A stretch of DNA of 9,378 nt, taken from assembly GCA_030433125.1 (NCBI GenBank), contig JAUIKZ010000043.1:1-9378 (forward strand), written 5' to 3'. The translations under genes were made by a program, and so were the position numbers. The notes under the pieces are model-generated. The model saw nothing but the letters and a program-made list of their open reading frames with translations, did no database searches and had not been told where the DNA came from. Shown here piece after piece: positions 1 to 6,678 of this stretch (its first letter is position 1; every line of letters starts with the position of its first letter). The stretch is from Alphaproteobacteria bacterium (GTDB lineage Bacteria > Pseudomonadota > Alphaproteobacteria > UBA6184).

Positions 1-362
1 ACCTCACCTTGAAACTCTTTTATAGCTTCAAGTGACGCTTTGAGTTGCTCCTGATTATCCAGAACTGGCTCCAAATCAACACCTGTTGCACTCACTTTTT
101 GTAGTGACTCTTGCAACGCCTCCACCTTTTTCAAAATGGGCGTTAAATCTACTTTTGCTTCAGATGATTGTAAATGTTGAGCCTGCATCCACTGAACCGC
201 TCGCTCTAAGCGCACTGTATAATAGGCGCCTCCTACGGCAATTGCCGCAAGCAAGCCAAGCACACCCCACTTCACTAACTTTAGCTTTCGCTTTGGTTTT
301 TTAGGGGTTTCCGGCACATTTAAAAGAGGGGCATCATTTACCGTAGGCAGCTCATTTGTCAT
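1..362 (-). CDS. Membrane-anchored coiled-coil protein, mitofilin/HemX-like (N-terminal part, runs off left edge)
   Basis: An open frame reads from an ATG at 362-360 to the window edge without a stop (120 codons seen); an in-frame TGA lies upstream and this is the first ATG after it. The protein begins with a short cytoplasmic tail rich in Pro and Lys (a PKKPKRKLK stretch at residues 20-28). One hydrophobic segment follows (about 30-49, with WGVLGLLAAIAVGGAYY). After it comes a Gln/Glu/Leu-rich region that looks helical or coiled-coil (about 50-120). This layout fits the alphaproteobacterial Mic60/mitofilin-like (COG4223) and HemX-like families, which often sit beside hemD; those proteins shape or scaffold the inner membrane. 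The assignment rests on architecture alone, because the conserved C-terminal domain lies outside the window. It is divergent from rpsF. No strong Shine-Dalgarno precedes the ATG. It could also be some other single-pass coiled-coil protein. Confidence 0.7.
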   Translation of the reverse strand, partial: MTNELPTVNDAPLLNVPETPKKPKRKLKLVKWGVLGLLAAIAVGGAYYTVRLERAVQWMQAQHLQSSEAKVDLTPILKKVEALQESLQKVSATGVDLEPVLDNQEQLKASLEAIKEFQGE

Positions 363-680
363 TACAAAACCGTTTTCAACAATGTATCACATTTACTAAA
401 CTATTTTCATTACCTATCATCACAATTAGTGGATAGAAGCATTATTCTTCAGTGGCTCTTAAAGAGGTGTATAAAGATGATGTGGTCGTAAAAATGAGGG
501 CCAGCACGATATTGACCCCCACGAATATGCCCACACAGACTAACAGTCCTATCCATTAGGGTTCTCGAGAATCATGGGAAAAGACTGGTGTTTAAAGCCT
601 TAATGATTTTTGCGCGTAGGCCCTGGCATTAAAATCACTTTCGGTTGTAAAAAAACATAAAATCTGCTAAATGTCATGTA
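363..680. other. Divergent intergenic region, largely featureless
   Basis: This stretch separates the minus-strand membrane protein from the rpsF leader and should contain promoters for both directions. I cannot place a convincing sigma-70 pair for either. Weak candidates on the plus strand are TTGTAA at 645-650 with TAAATG at 668-673 (17-bp spacing). The only coding-like signal is the short minus-strand frame at 442-534, listed separately. No tRNA, inverted repeat of note, or transposase similarity was seen. Confidence 0.5.
442..534 (-). CDS. Possible 30-residue single-pass membrane peptide (tentative)
   Basis: Reading from a GTG at 534 to a TAA at 444-442 gives 30 residues. A strongly hydrophobic core (GIFVGVNIVLALIF) is followed by a polar tail ending in SLRATEE. 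A TAGGA sequence lies about 10 nt upstream of the GTG and could serve as a weak ribosome binding site. The hydrophobic run continues upstream of the GTG (IGLLVCV) as far as a TAA at 558-556. That TAA overlaps an ATG (556-554) in another frame, and removing one G after that ATG would give a 37-residue peptide starting MIGLLVCV. It may therefore be a real small membrane protein, a frameshifted remnant, or chance. It ends 79 bp before the start of the minus-strand membrane protein and could be in the same transcript. I recognise no family. Confidence 0.25.
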   Translation of the reverse strand: MGIFVGVNIVLALIFTTTSSLYTSLRATEE

Positions 681-725
681 CTCCTTGCTGCATGGGGCAG
701 CTTGAGTAATTCAAACCGTAAGGAG
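681..725 (+). promoter_or_regulatory. rpsF leader RNA, candidate S6:S18 autoregulatory element that sequesters the Shine-Dalgarno
   Basis: CTCCTT (681-686) is perfectly complementary to AAGGAG (720-725), the rpsF Shine-Dalgarno. Inside this outer stem are two small hairpins: GCTG/CAGC (687-690 with 698-701, loop 691-697) and TTGA/TCAA (702-705 with 711-714, loop 706-710). The unpaired strand ACCGT (715-719) leads back into the outer stem. A leader element with a conserved unpaired CCG that mimics the 16S rRNA site of the S6:S18 heterodimer is known upstream of rpsF in many bacteria, and the CCG at 716-718 in this setting fits it. The inferred function is that excess S6:S18 stabilises the fold and blocks translation of rpsF and the coupled rpsR. 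The pairing is read directly; the identity is inference from position and motif. Confidence 0.65.
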
Positions 726-730
726 ATTAA

Positions 731-1204
731 ATGCATAATCGTAAATATGAATGCGTATTTATTGCGCGTCAGGATCTCTCGCGAGCCCAAGTTGATGGCT
801 TAACAGAGCATTTTATTAAACTTGTATCAGACAACCAAGGAAGTGTTCAAAAGAACGAATACTGCGGACTGCGTCAGCTAGCTTATGTTATTGGTAAAAA
901 CAAAAAAGGGCACTACATCGAGCTTCACATCGAGGGGCAACCTGAAACCATCTTTGAGATGGAACGTAACATGAAGCTGAACAGTGACGTGCTTCGCTTT
1001 TTAACCATTAAAGTGGAAGAGTTCTCAAAGTCACCTTCATTGCTTAGCCAAACAAAAGGTTTCCGTGAAAAGAAACACCCAACTGACCCTGCTAAAGCTA
1101 ACATGGGTCGTCGTTTTGAAAGCAACCGTGCGGACAAGGGCCTAAGGCAAACTGCTGCCACAGCAGGCAACGAAGAATCTGCACAGCAAGAAGGAGATGC
1201 ATAA
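731..1204 (+). CDS. rpsF: 30S ribosomal protein S6
   Basis: S6 binds the central domain of 16S rRNA as a heterodimer with S18 in the small-subunit platform. The family core spans about residues 5-97: the YECVFIARQDLS opening, the GLRQLAYVIGKNKKGHY strand-helix signature (about 46-62), and the MERNMKLNSDVLRFLTIKVEEF segment. The C-terminal tail of about 60 residues, first basic and then rich in Gln/Glu (ends QQEGDA), makes the protein 157 residues against about 95-135 in common relatives; tails of variable length are usual for S6. The start is fixed by AAGGAG five bases upstream of the ATG. It is the first gene of the operon and overlaps rpsR by one base, which suggests translational coupling. 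Regulation is probably through the leader at 681-725. Confidence 0.97.
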   Translation: MHNRKYECVFIARQDLSRAQVDGLTEHFIKLVSDNQGSVQKNEYCGLRQLAYVIGKNKKGHYIELHIEGQPETIFEMERNMKLNSDVLRFLTIKVEEFSKSPSLLSQTKGFREKKHPTDPAKANMGRRFESNRADKGLRQTAATAGNEESAQQEGDA

Positions 1205-1503
1205 TGAGCAACGAAACAGAAAACAACCAAGGTCGTGCTTCTGAGGGACAAGATAAAGCTGTAACAACCATTAACAGCCTTCCTTTCCGCCCTATGTTTA
1301 AACGCCGCAAAGGGTGCCCTTTCACCGAAAAAGGCATCAAAATCGATTACCGTGACGTGCGTATGTTGCAACGTTATGTGTCTGAGCGCGGCCGCATTAT
1401 TCCTAGCCGTATCACCGGCGTGTCCGCTAAAAAGCAACGCGAGTTAGCAACAGCGGTAAAACGCGCACGCTTCATGGCGTTAATGCCGTATGTAGCAGAC
1501 TAA
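1204..1503 (+). CDS. rpsR: 30S ribosomal protein S18
   Basis: S18 is the partner of S6 in the 30S platform. The conserved part runs from about residue 27 to the end: FRPMFKRRKGCPF, then KIDYRDVRMLQRYVSERGRI, then the S18 signature IPSRITGVSAKKQRELA and the closing KRARFMALMPYV. The first 25 or so residues are a polar, probably disordered extension. The protein has 99 residues against about 75-90 in most relatives. The ATG shares its A with the rpsF stop codon (TAATG), and AAGGAG lies 7 bases upstream inside the rpsF coding region, so this start is secure. The single Cys at position 38 is the one commonly found in the family. Confidence 0.97.
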   Translation: MSNETENNQGRASEGQDKAVTTINSLPFRPMFKRRKGCPFTEKGIKIDYRDVRMLQRYVSERGRIIPSRITGVSAKKQRELATAVKRARFMALMPYVAD

Positions 1504-1518
1504 AGAAAGGGCTATACA

Positions 1519-2016
1519 ATGGAAGTTATCTTATTACAAAGTATTCGCAAATTAGGCCAAATGGGCGATGTTGTGAATGTAAAAAACGGTTTCGCACGTA
1601 ACTGGCTGATCCCTCAAAAGTTAGCCGCGCGTGCTACTGAAGACGCTAAGAAAGCGTTTGAAGCCAAAAAGGAAGCGCTTCATCAAGAAGACGCGAAAAA
1701 ATTGGAAGCCGCCAAAGAAATGGCTGGCAAGCTTGAAAACTTTAACACGATCATCATCCGCACAGCCGGTGATATGGGCCAACTTTATGGGTCTGTAACA
1801 CCGCGTAATGTGGCAGATGCCTTGAAGGAAAAAGGGTTCAACGTTTCGCGTCATGATGTGGCGATCCCTAACCCTATTAAAGAGCTTGGTGTTTATGAAG
1901 TGCAAATTCACCTTCATGCCAATATTGAAGTGAGTGTGCTTGTAAACGTAGCCCTTTCTGATTCAGAAGCGGGTGTACAACTTAAGCGCTTTAAAGAAGG
2001 CGATAACGCCGAATAA
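1519..2016 (+). CDS. rplI: 50S ribosomal protein L9
   Basis: L9 binds 23S rRNA near the L1 stalk through its N-terminal domain and extends a long helix to a second globular domain; it helps keep reading frame. The N-domain is residues 1-47 with the family signature LGQMGDVVNVKNGFARNWLIP (about 12-32). It is followed by a Lys/Glu/Ala-rich connecting helix (about 40-75) and the C-domain containing GQLYGSVTPRNVADAL and the ending VEVSVLVNVAL-type strand. The length of 165 residues is slightly above the usual 150. An AAAGG sequence sits upstream of the ATG. The gap to rpsR is only 15 bp, in keeping with one operon. Confidence 0.96.
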   Translation: MEVILLQSIRKLGQMGDVVNVKNGFARNWLIPQKLAARATEDAKKAFEAKKEALHQEDAKKLEAAKEMAGKLENFNTIIIRTAGDMGQLYGSVTPRNVADALKEKGFNVSRHDVAIPNPIKELGVYEVQIHLHANIEVSVLVNVALSDSEAGVQLKRFKEGDNAE

Positions 2017-2025
2017 GGACGCACC

Positions 2026-3486
2026 ATGTCAGGCTTCTTGCAAGACCCCCATCACACCGCAAACAAGCCTGGCGTTGCATCTGTGGCGCCCCATAATATA
2101 GAAGCCGAACAGCTTTTGTTGGGCGCCATTCTTTTAAACAATACCAATTACGAACTTGTATCTGAATTTTTAAAGCAATCCCATTTCTATGATGCTTTGC
2201 ATGGGGAAATATACCGTGTTGTTGGCCGCCTACTTGAGCGAGGAGCGACGGCTGACCCTATCACGGTTAGAGATTACCTTGTTACGGAAGACCCGGACCG
2301 CGGTGAAGAAATAAAGCAATATCTGATAGATATCTCCGCTCAAGTTTATAGCGTGGTTGATGTGGAGGCTTACGGTAAAATTATCCATGAGCTCTATTTG
2401 CGTCGCCAACTAATTGCGCTGGGTCACGACGTGGTGCTTGATGCACAGAAGATGGATTTGGAAATCACAGCGGAATCGCTGATTGAGGGCACCGAACAAC
2501 GCTTGTTCAACTTGCTTGATACTGGCCAGCTGGATAAAAAAGCAACTGACTTTTCTGAGGTGCTAAAAGAGACCATGGAAATGGTTGAAGCTGCCAAAGG
2601 GAAAGGCGACATATCGGGCTATACCACAGGGCTTAAAGACCTTGATAAAAAACTGGGCGGCTTGCATCCGTCTGACCTTCTCATTTTGGCGGGGCGCCCC
2701 TCAATGGGTAAAACAGCACTCGCGGTCAACATAGCTTTTAATGCGGTTAAAGCAAAAACCCATAACAAATCGGCAGGGGCTGGCGTGCTTCTTTTTTCTC
2801 TGGAAATGTCAGCCCCACAATTGGCGGGACGTATTTTGGCCTCGGAGGCGCAAATCTCGTCCGAGAAAATTCGGCGCGGTGAATTGACGCCGGAAGCCTA
2901 TGAGCGCTTGTTTGATATTTCACAAGAGATGTCGAAAATGCCCTTGTTTATTGATGATACGCCAGCACTGACCATTTCTGCCATACGCACACGCGCCCGC
3001 CGCTTAAAGCGTTTGCATAACATTGAAATGATAGTGATAGACTATTTGCAGCTGCTGCAGGGCTCAAGCTCACGCGGGGCCGAAAACCGAACGAATGAAA
3101 TTTCGGAAATCTCGCGTGGGTTAAAGGCCATTGCGAAGGAACTGAATGTGCCCGTGATAGCATTATCACAGTTGTCCCGCGCGGTGGAATCCCGCGAGGA
3201 TAAGCGCCCACAATTGTCAGACCTGCGTGAGTCAGGCTCCATCGAGCAAGACGCCGACGTTGTCATGTTTGTGTTTCGTGAAGAATATTATCTCTCGCGC
3301 CTGGAGCCAAACAAGGAGGCGTCTCCCGATAAATATGCCTCATGGGAACAAAAAATTAACCCCGTACGCAACCTGGCAGAGGTCATCATCGCTAAGCAGC
3401 GTCATGGCCCTATTGGCACTGTTAAACTTCACTTTAACCCCGAAATCACTCACTTTGGGAACTACGACTACATATACTCGGGTTAA
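2026..3486 (+). CDS. dnaB: Replicative DNA helicase DnaB
   Basis: This is the hexameric ATP-driven helicase that unwinds DNA ahead of the replication fork and recruits primase. The N-terminal DnaB domain (about 20-125, starting APHNIEAEQLLLGAIL) is joined by a linker helix to the RecA-like C-domain (about 190-485). Visible motifs are Walker A GRPSMGKT (223-230), Walker B MIVIDYLQLL (335-344), the H3 region ALSQLSRAVESR (379-390), the RESGSIEQDADVV motif (402-414), and KQRHGPIGT (457-465), which carries the arginine finger. Its 486 residues are normal for the family. No intein or insertion interrupts it. The ribosome binding site AAGGA overlaps the rplI stop codon, and the gap is 9 bp, so it is co-transcribed with the ribosomal protein genes. 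This order is common in Alphaproteobacteria. Confidence 0.97.
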   Translation: MSGFLQDPHHTANKPGVASVAPHNIEAEQLLLGAILLNNTNYELVSEFLKQSHFYDALHGEIYRVVGRLLERGATADPITVRDYLVTEDPDRGEEIKQYLIDISAQVYSVVDVEAYGKIIHELYLRRQLIALGHDVVLDAQKMDLEITAESLIEGTEQRLFNLLDTGQLDKKATDFSEVLKETMEMVEAAKGKGDISGYTTGLKDLDKKLGGLHPSDLLILAGRPSMGKTALAVNIAFNAVKAKTHNKSAGAGVLLFSLEMSAPQLAGRILASEAQISSEKIRRGELTPEAYERLFDISQEMSKMPLFIDDTPALTISAIRTRARRLKRLHNIEMIVIDYLQLLQGSSSRGAENRTNEISEISRGLKAIAKELNVPVIALSQLSRAVESREDKRPQLSDLRESGSIEQDADVVMFVFREEYYLSRLEPNKEASPDKYASWEQKINPVRNLAEVIIAKQRHGPIGTVKLHFNPEITHFGNYDYIYSG

Positions 3487-3538
3487 CAAATGATAAACGC
3501 ATTTACTCTTTATTAACTTTTGATTACCACAATTCGAC

Positions 3539-3568
3539 TTGCGAATATTACCGGGCATATGCCATAGT
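3539..3568 (+). promoter_or_regulatory. Candidate sigma-70 promoter for the parvulin-like gene, with a palindrome in the spacer
   Basis: TTGCGA (3539-3544) and CATAGT (3563-3568) each match the consensus at four of six positions, with 18 bp between them. The spacer ends with the perfect 10-bp palindrome GGCATATGCC (3554-3563), which could be an operator. The dnaB-parvulin gap is 124 bp, so a separate promoter is plausible, but no clear terminator follows dnaB and read-through is possible. Confidence 0.3.
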
Positions 3569-3610
3569 AACAGTAATTTTAAATGTAAACAGAACAAAGA
3601 GGTACAACAC

Positions 3611-4480
3611 ATGAAAAAACTATTTTTAGGCTCTCTAGCTAGCGCTGTTTTGCTCGCCACGCCTTTGCTAAAAGCAGATGATAAAAAAGATGTGGTTATT
3701 GCAAAGGTAGCGGACAAAGAGATTAGGAGATGCGAATTAGACGCCCTCGTTAAAGCGAGGGGGTTAGAGAAATTTCCTATCGAACAAGTGTACGATCAAC
3801 TCCTTGACGAATTAGTGCAACGGGCTGTTGTGCAAAAAGCTTTTGAGGCGTCTGATCTGGGTAAAAAGCCAGAATATCAACAAGCTGAATTAGACGCTGT
3901 GTTAAACTTAAAACTTAAATTCTTGATGGAAACTGAAGCTAAAAAGCTTGTTAAAGACGCGGACCGCAAAAAAATATATGAAGGGTTTAATAAAACCTAC
4001 AAAGACAAAGTTGAAATTCAACCGAGCATTATCGAGCTTGATGAAGAAGACAACGCTAAAAAAGCTATTGAATACCTTAAGAAGGGTGATGCCTTTAGCA
4101 AAGTATCTAAGAAGTTTAATGTGTCAAACATAGTGGACGAAAATGGTAAGCTCAAGAGCCATGTGATGGAAGACGCTTTCCCACAAGAAATTGTTAAGGC
4201 CTTTAAAGAGCTGAAAGTGGGTAGCGCCTCTAAAGACTACGTTAAAGTAGTTATGCAAATTGACGAAGACCGCAAGCGCACACGTTACTACATTTTGAAA
4301 AAGGACAAGAAGGATGATGTGCGACCGTTTAAATTACCTGACATGAACGATAAAAGCATAAAAGAGCAGTTAGACAACGCCGCTGCGATGCAAAAAGTAA
4401 AAGAGGTGCAAGAAAACCTTCTCAAGAAGTATAAGATTGAGAAGTTTAAGCTTGATGGCACGAAAAGCTTTAAGTTCTAA
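3611..4480 (+). CDS. Exported parvulin-family (PpiC/SurA-like) protein, apparently without catalytic histidines
   Basis: The start is the ATG at 3611, with AGAGG about 8 bases upstream, because it opens a classic Sec signal peptide (MKKLFLGSLASAVLLATPLLKA, probable cut after residue 22). An in-frame ATG at 3539 would bury that signal. The 289-residue product has a SurA/PrsA-type N-domain (VVIAKVADKEIRRCELDAL, about 28-46), a helical segment (about 55-130) and a parvulin-like domain (about 134-235). It ends with the VRPFKLPDM tail and C-terminal helix typical of alphaproteobacterial PpiC proteins. In active parvulins the first strand reads ASHIL and the last strand GYHIIKV. Here these read PSIIEL (138-143) and RYYILK (225-230), so both active-site histidines seem to be gone. 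Inferred role: a periplasmic chaperone for secreted or outer-membrane proteins rather than a prolyl isomerase. The mature protein is highly charged and Lys-rich. Confidence 0.85.
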   Translation: MKKLFLGSLASAVLLATPLLKADDKKDVVIAKVADKEIRRCELDALVKARGLEKFPIEQVYDQLLDELVQRAVVQKAFEASDLGKKPEYQQAELDAVLNLKLKFLMETEAKKLVKDADRKKIYEGFNKTYKDKVEIQPSIIELDEEDNAKKAIEYLKKGDAFSKVSKKFNVSNIVDENGKLKSHVMEDAFPQEIVKAFKELKVGSASKDYVKVVMQIDEDRKRTRYYILKKDKKDDVRPFKLPDMNDKSIKEQLDNAAAMQKVKEVQENLLKKYKIEKFKLDGTKSFKF

Positions 4481-4499
4481 CCAAAACACTACTTAATAC

Positions 4500-4525
4500 A
4501 AGGCGCCTTTTGTGGGCGTCTTTTT
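4500..4525 (+). terminator. Rho-independent terminator after the parvulin-like gene
   Basis: AAGGCGCC (4500-4507) pairs with GGCGTCTT (4515-4522) across a 7-base loop. That gives eight pairs, one of them G-U, and a run of five T at 4521-4525. It lies 20 bp past the stop codon and only 27 bp before sppA, so it probably sets the parvulin:sppA ratio or separates the two units. Confidence 0.75.
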
Positions 4526-4552
4526 CCACCCCCACATTTAACGAGGCACATT

Positions 4553-6430
4553 ATGGCATTTATTAAAAAGACAATCCGTGTTCTGTATTTACTGCTGCTG
4601 CACATTTTCTCGGTAGTTGGCATCTTAACTGTTGTTATGCTGATGGGCATTCTTATGACGATTAACAACACCGTAAACACATTAGGTGAGGGCAATCAGC
4701 GACAGGGCCTACTTTCACTAAGCATGCAAAAAACAGAAGAGGTAACTAAGCCTAAAATCCTCTTCGTGAGTCTTAGTGGTCAATTTGCAGAAGACGCGGA
4801 AGGGCTTCACATTGATTTATCCGGTAAGGGTACCAAGCTCATTCACACGTATATTCACCGCATTTATGAAGCAGCTGAGGATGAAAACATAAAAGGAATG
4901 CTGCTGGCGTATAGCAACGGACAACTGGGGGTGGCGCAGAGCGAAGAGCTGCGCGCCGCGGTGGCACACTTCAAAAGCAAAAACAAACCTATCCGTTTTT
5001 ATGCGCAAGACTTTGGTTACAAAAATGCGCTACCTTATTACACCATCGCGCTTGAAGCGGATAAAATTTACATGCAACCCTCTTCCACGCTTATCCTTCA
5101 CGAGCTTGATGTGCAGCAAAACTTCTTTGCTGACCTTTTAAAAGAGCAAGGGCTAGCGGCTGATTTTATGGCTATGGGGGCTTATAAATCTTTTGCTGAT
5201 CGTTTCACGCGTAGCAGCTTTAATGAAAAAGTTCGTCAGAACATGACGTTGCTGGTTGATGATATTAGCCAGAATAATTTTAGCCTCGTTGCGAAGCGTC
5301 TTGGTAAGAGCTCAGCGGATACACTAAAGCACTTCCAGCAGTTGCCTCTTTATAGCAGTGAGCGCGCGTTGAGGAATAAACTCATTACCGATGTGGCGTA
5401 TTTTGATGATGTTAAAAAAGCTTACGTAGAAGAGCTGCAGCTTGGTAAGACTGAAGAAGACGGCGATAAAAAAGAGGCCGACAAAAACAACGACATCGAT
5501 GATAATTTCGTAAACGTTGAAGCTTACATGTCCCCTAAAATGAAATTCTTAAAATCCGACGACATAAAGGCTAAAGATAAAATTGGTGTTATCGTTCTAG
5601 AGGGTGAGATTATTGATAACGGCGGTGGAGCGAGCTTAGAAGGCGAGGTAATCACACCGGCTCAGGTTGAAACAAAACTGAAGCACGCTAGCAAAATTGA
5701 AAACTTAAAAGCCCTGGTAGTGCGCATCAATAGCCCGGGTGGTTCGGCTACCGCTTCGGAAACTATTTGGCATAGCATCAAAGCCTTTAAAGAGGAACAC
5801 AACATACCGGTTATTACCTCGATGGGTGGCATTGCCGCCTCTGGTGGATATTACATAGCCTGTGCGGGCGATAAAATTATGGCAGACGCCAACACAATCA
5901 CAGGCTCCATTGGGGTTATTTTTGGTAAGTTTGTTATTAAAGACTTCCTCAAAAAGTGGGGTGTGAACATGGATTATCTTAAAGATGAATCCAGCGTGTC
6001 GCATGCGCTTGGCTTTAGCCGTAAATTTAACGAGCGTGAGCGTAAATACCTTGTGCAACACCTTGAGGAGGCCTATACAACTTTTAAAACGCGTGTGTCG
6101 GAAGCGCGTAATTTGGATATGAATGCGGTGGAAAATGTAGCCCAAGGCCAAGTGTGGAGCGGTAAGCGCGCCATTGAAAAAGGCCTTGTGGATGAGCAAG
6201 GTGGCCTGCGTGAGGCCATTGCTAAGGCCGCTGAGCTAGCTGCAACAGAAGACTTTATTCCGCAAATGATTCAGGAACCGCGCAACATATTCCTGATGCT
6301 TAAGCAAATTACGCAACGGGCGTCAGTCTTGTTTAATGCCGCCAATGTTGTAAACAAAACAACGCAAGCCGTGGAGAATAGCACGAAGGCAAGGGCGCAG
6401 TTCAAACTTGAGGCTCACGAAATGCAATAA
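4553..6430 (+). CDS. sppA: Signal peptide peptidase SppA, long two-domain (67K) type
   Basis: SppA is a membrane-bound serine-lysine protease that degrades signal peptides left in the inner membrane after secretion. An N-terminal anchor spans about residues 9-36. The first S49 domain (about 65-290) carries the general-base lysine in MGAYKSFADRF (Lys212, equivalent to E. coli Lys209). The second domain (about 340-565) carries the nucleophile in GGIAASGGYY (Ser430, equivalent to E. coli Ser409), together with RINSPGGSATASE and TGSIGVIFGKF. All the catalytic parts are present, so the enzyme should be active. An acidic-basic linker (about 298-322, many Asp/Glu/Lys) separates the domains. Its 625 residues match the long form. 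GAGG six bases upstream of the ATG supports the start. It follows the parvulin-like gene and shares the theme of envelope protein turnover. Confidence 0.95.
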   Translation: MAFIKKTIRVLYLLLLHIFSVVGILTVVMLMGILMTINNTVNTLGEGNQRQGLLSLSMQKTEEVTKPKILFVSLSGQFAEDAEGLHIDLSGKGTKLIHTYIHRIYEAAEDENIKGMLLAYSNGQLGVAQSEELRAAVAHFKSKNKPIRFYAQDFGYKNALPYYTIALEADKIYMQPSSTLILHELDVQQNFFADLLKEQGLAADFMAMGAYKSFADRFTRSSFNEKVRQNMTLLVDDISQNNFSLVAKRLGKSSADTLKHFQQLPLYSSERALRNKLITDVAYFDDVKKAYVEELQLGKTEEDGDKKEADKNNDIDDNFVNVEAYMSPKMKFLKSDDIKAKDKIGVIVLEGEIIDNGGGASLEGEVITPAQVETKLKHASKIENLKALVVRINSPGGSATASETIWHSIKAFKEEHNIPVITSMGGIAASGGYYIACAGDKIMADANTITGSIGVIFGKFVIKDFLKKWGVNMDYLKDESSVSHALGFSRKFNERERKYLVQHLEEAYTTFKTRVSEARNLDMNAVENVAQGQVWSGKRAIEKGLVDEQGGLREAIAKAAELAATEDFIPQMIQEPRNIFLMLKQITQRASVLFNAANVVNKTTQAVENSTKARAQFKLEAHEMQ

Positions 6431-6451
6431 TCCTATTGTTGCGTTTCAAAC

Positions 6452-6481
6452 AAAAAGGCGGGGGCTTCCTCGCCTTTTTTT
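6452..6481 (+). terminator. Strong rho-independent terminator after sppA
   Basis: AAAAAGGCG (6452-6460) pairs with CGCCTTTTT (6471-6479). The stem is extended inwards by three more pairs (one G-U) to a four-base loop, giving 12 pairs in all and a T run continuing to 6481. It starts 22 bp after the sppA stop. The A run on the left arm means it may also work on the other strand. Confidence 0.92.
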
Positions 6482-6492
6482 ATTCGTGCACC

Positions 6493-6630
6493 ATAAGCTA
6501 TGAACAATCCAAAGCCTTCGAGATATATAACACCTTTAGACCTCATCATAGTTTACAAGGACTAACCCCCATGGGGTATATTACTCATACCTATTTACAG
6601 CAGGCTTCGGAGTCTCATATCAACACGCTC
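6493..6630 (+). pseudogene. Remnant of a DDE (IS481/IS3-like) transposase C-terminus
   Basis: The plus-strand frame through this stretch reads YEQSKAFEIYNTFRPHHSL followed by QGLTPMGYI and a tail with ASESHIN. The pattern YNT-RPHHSL-GLTPM-Y is the conserved end of the integrase core in IS481/IS3-type transposases, just past the catalytic Glu. Nothing upstream continues the domain: the frame runs straight back into the sppA terminator (6452-6481), so about 90% of the gene, including all the catalytic residues, is missing. No start codon belongs to it, and the frame runs on into the tRNA. Family is probable from the motif; IS481 versus IS3 cannot be settled. Terminal inverted repeats and target duplications were not found. 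Confidence 0.75.
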
Positions 6631-6648
6631 ATCAATTTTTCTTGCGCC

Positions 6649-6678
6649 TTGACAGTGGATCTTGTATGTTACGAACAT
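6649..6678 (+). promoter_or_regulatory. Candidate promoter for tRNA-Thr and the downstream gene
   Basis: A perfect -35 hexamer TTGACA (6649-6654, in the form CTTGACA usual for alphaproteobacterial stable-RNA promoters) lies 29 bp before the tRNA. The -10 is poor: GAACAT (6673-6678) at 18-bp spacing is the best fit. That would put initiation at or very near the mature 5' end of the tRNA, so the exact -10 is uncertain. Confidence 0.4.

Noticed and set aside
86..304. A plus-strand open frame of 72 codons
   Set aside because: It is antisense to the minus-strand membrane protein, which has a coherent tail-span-coiled-coil layout; the plus-strand product resembles nothing.
449..556. A 35-codon minus-strand frame from the ATG at 556
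   Set aside because: It overlaps the more protein-like hydrophobic frame, has no family likeness and no good ribosome binding site.
614..625. A 12-base sequence GCGTAGGCCCTG shared with 8072-8083
   Set aside because: Identity does not extend beyond the 12 bases in either direction. A match of this length is expected by chance within a window this size.
3482..3516. Possible AT-rich hairpins after dnaB as a terminator
   Set aside because: The short stems (AAATG/CATTT and GTTAA/TTAAC) are A/T-rich with large loops and no T tract, so they are too weak to call.
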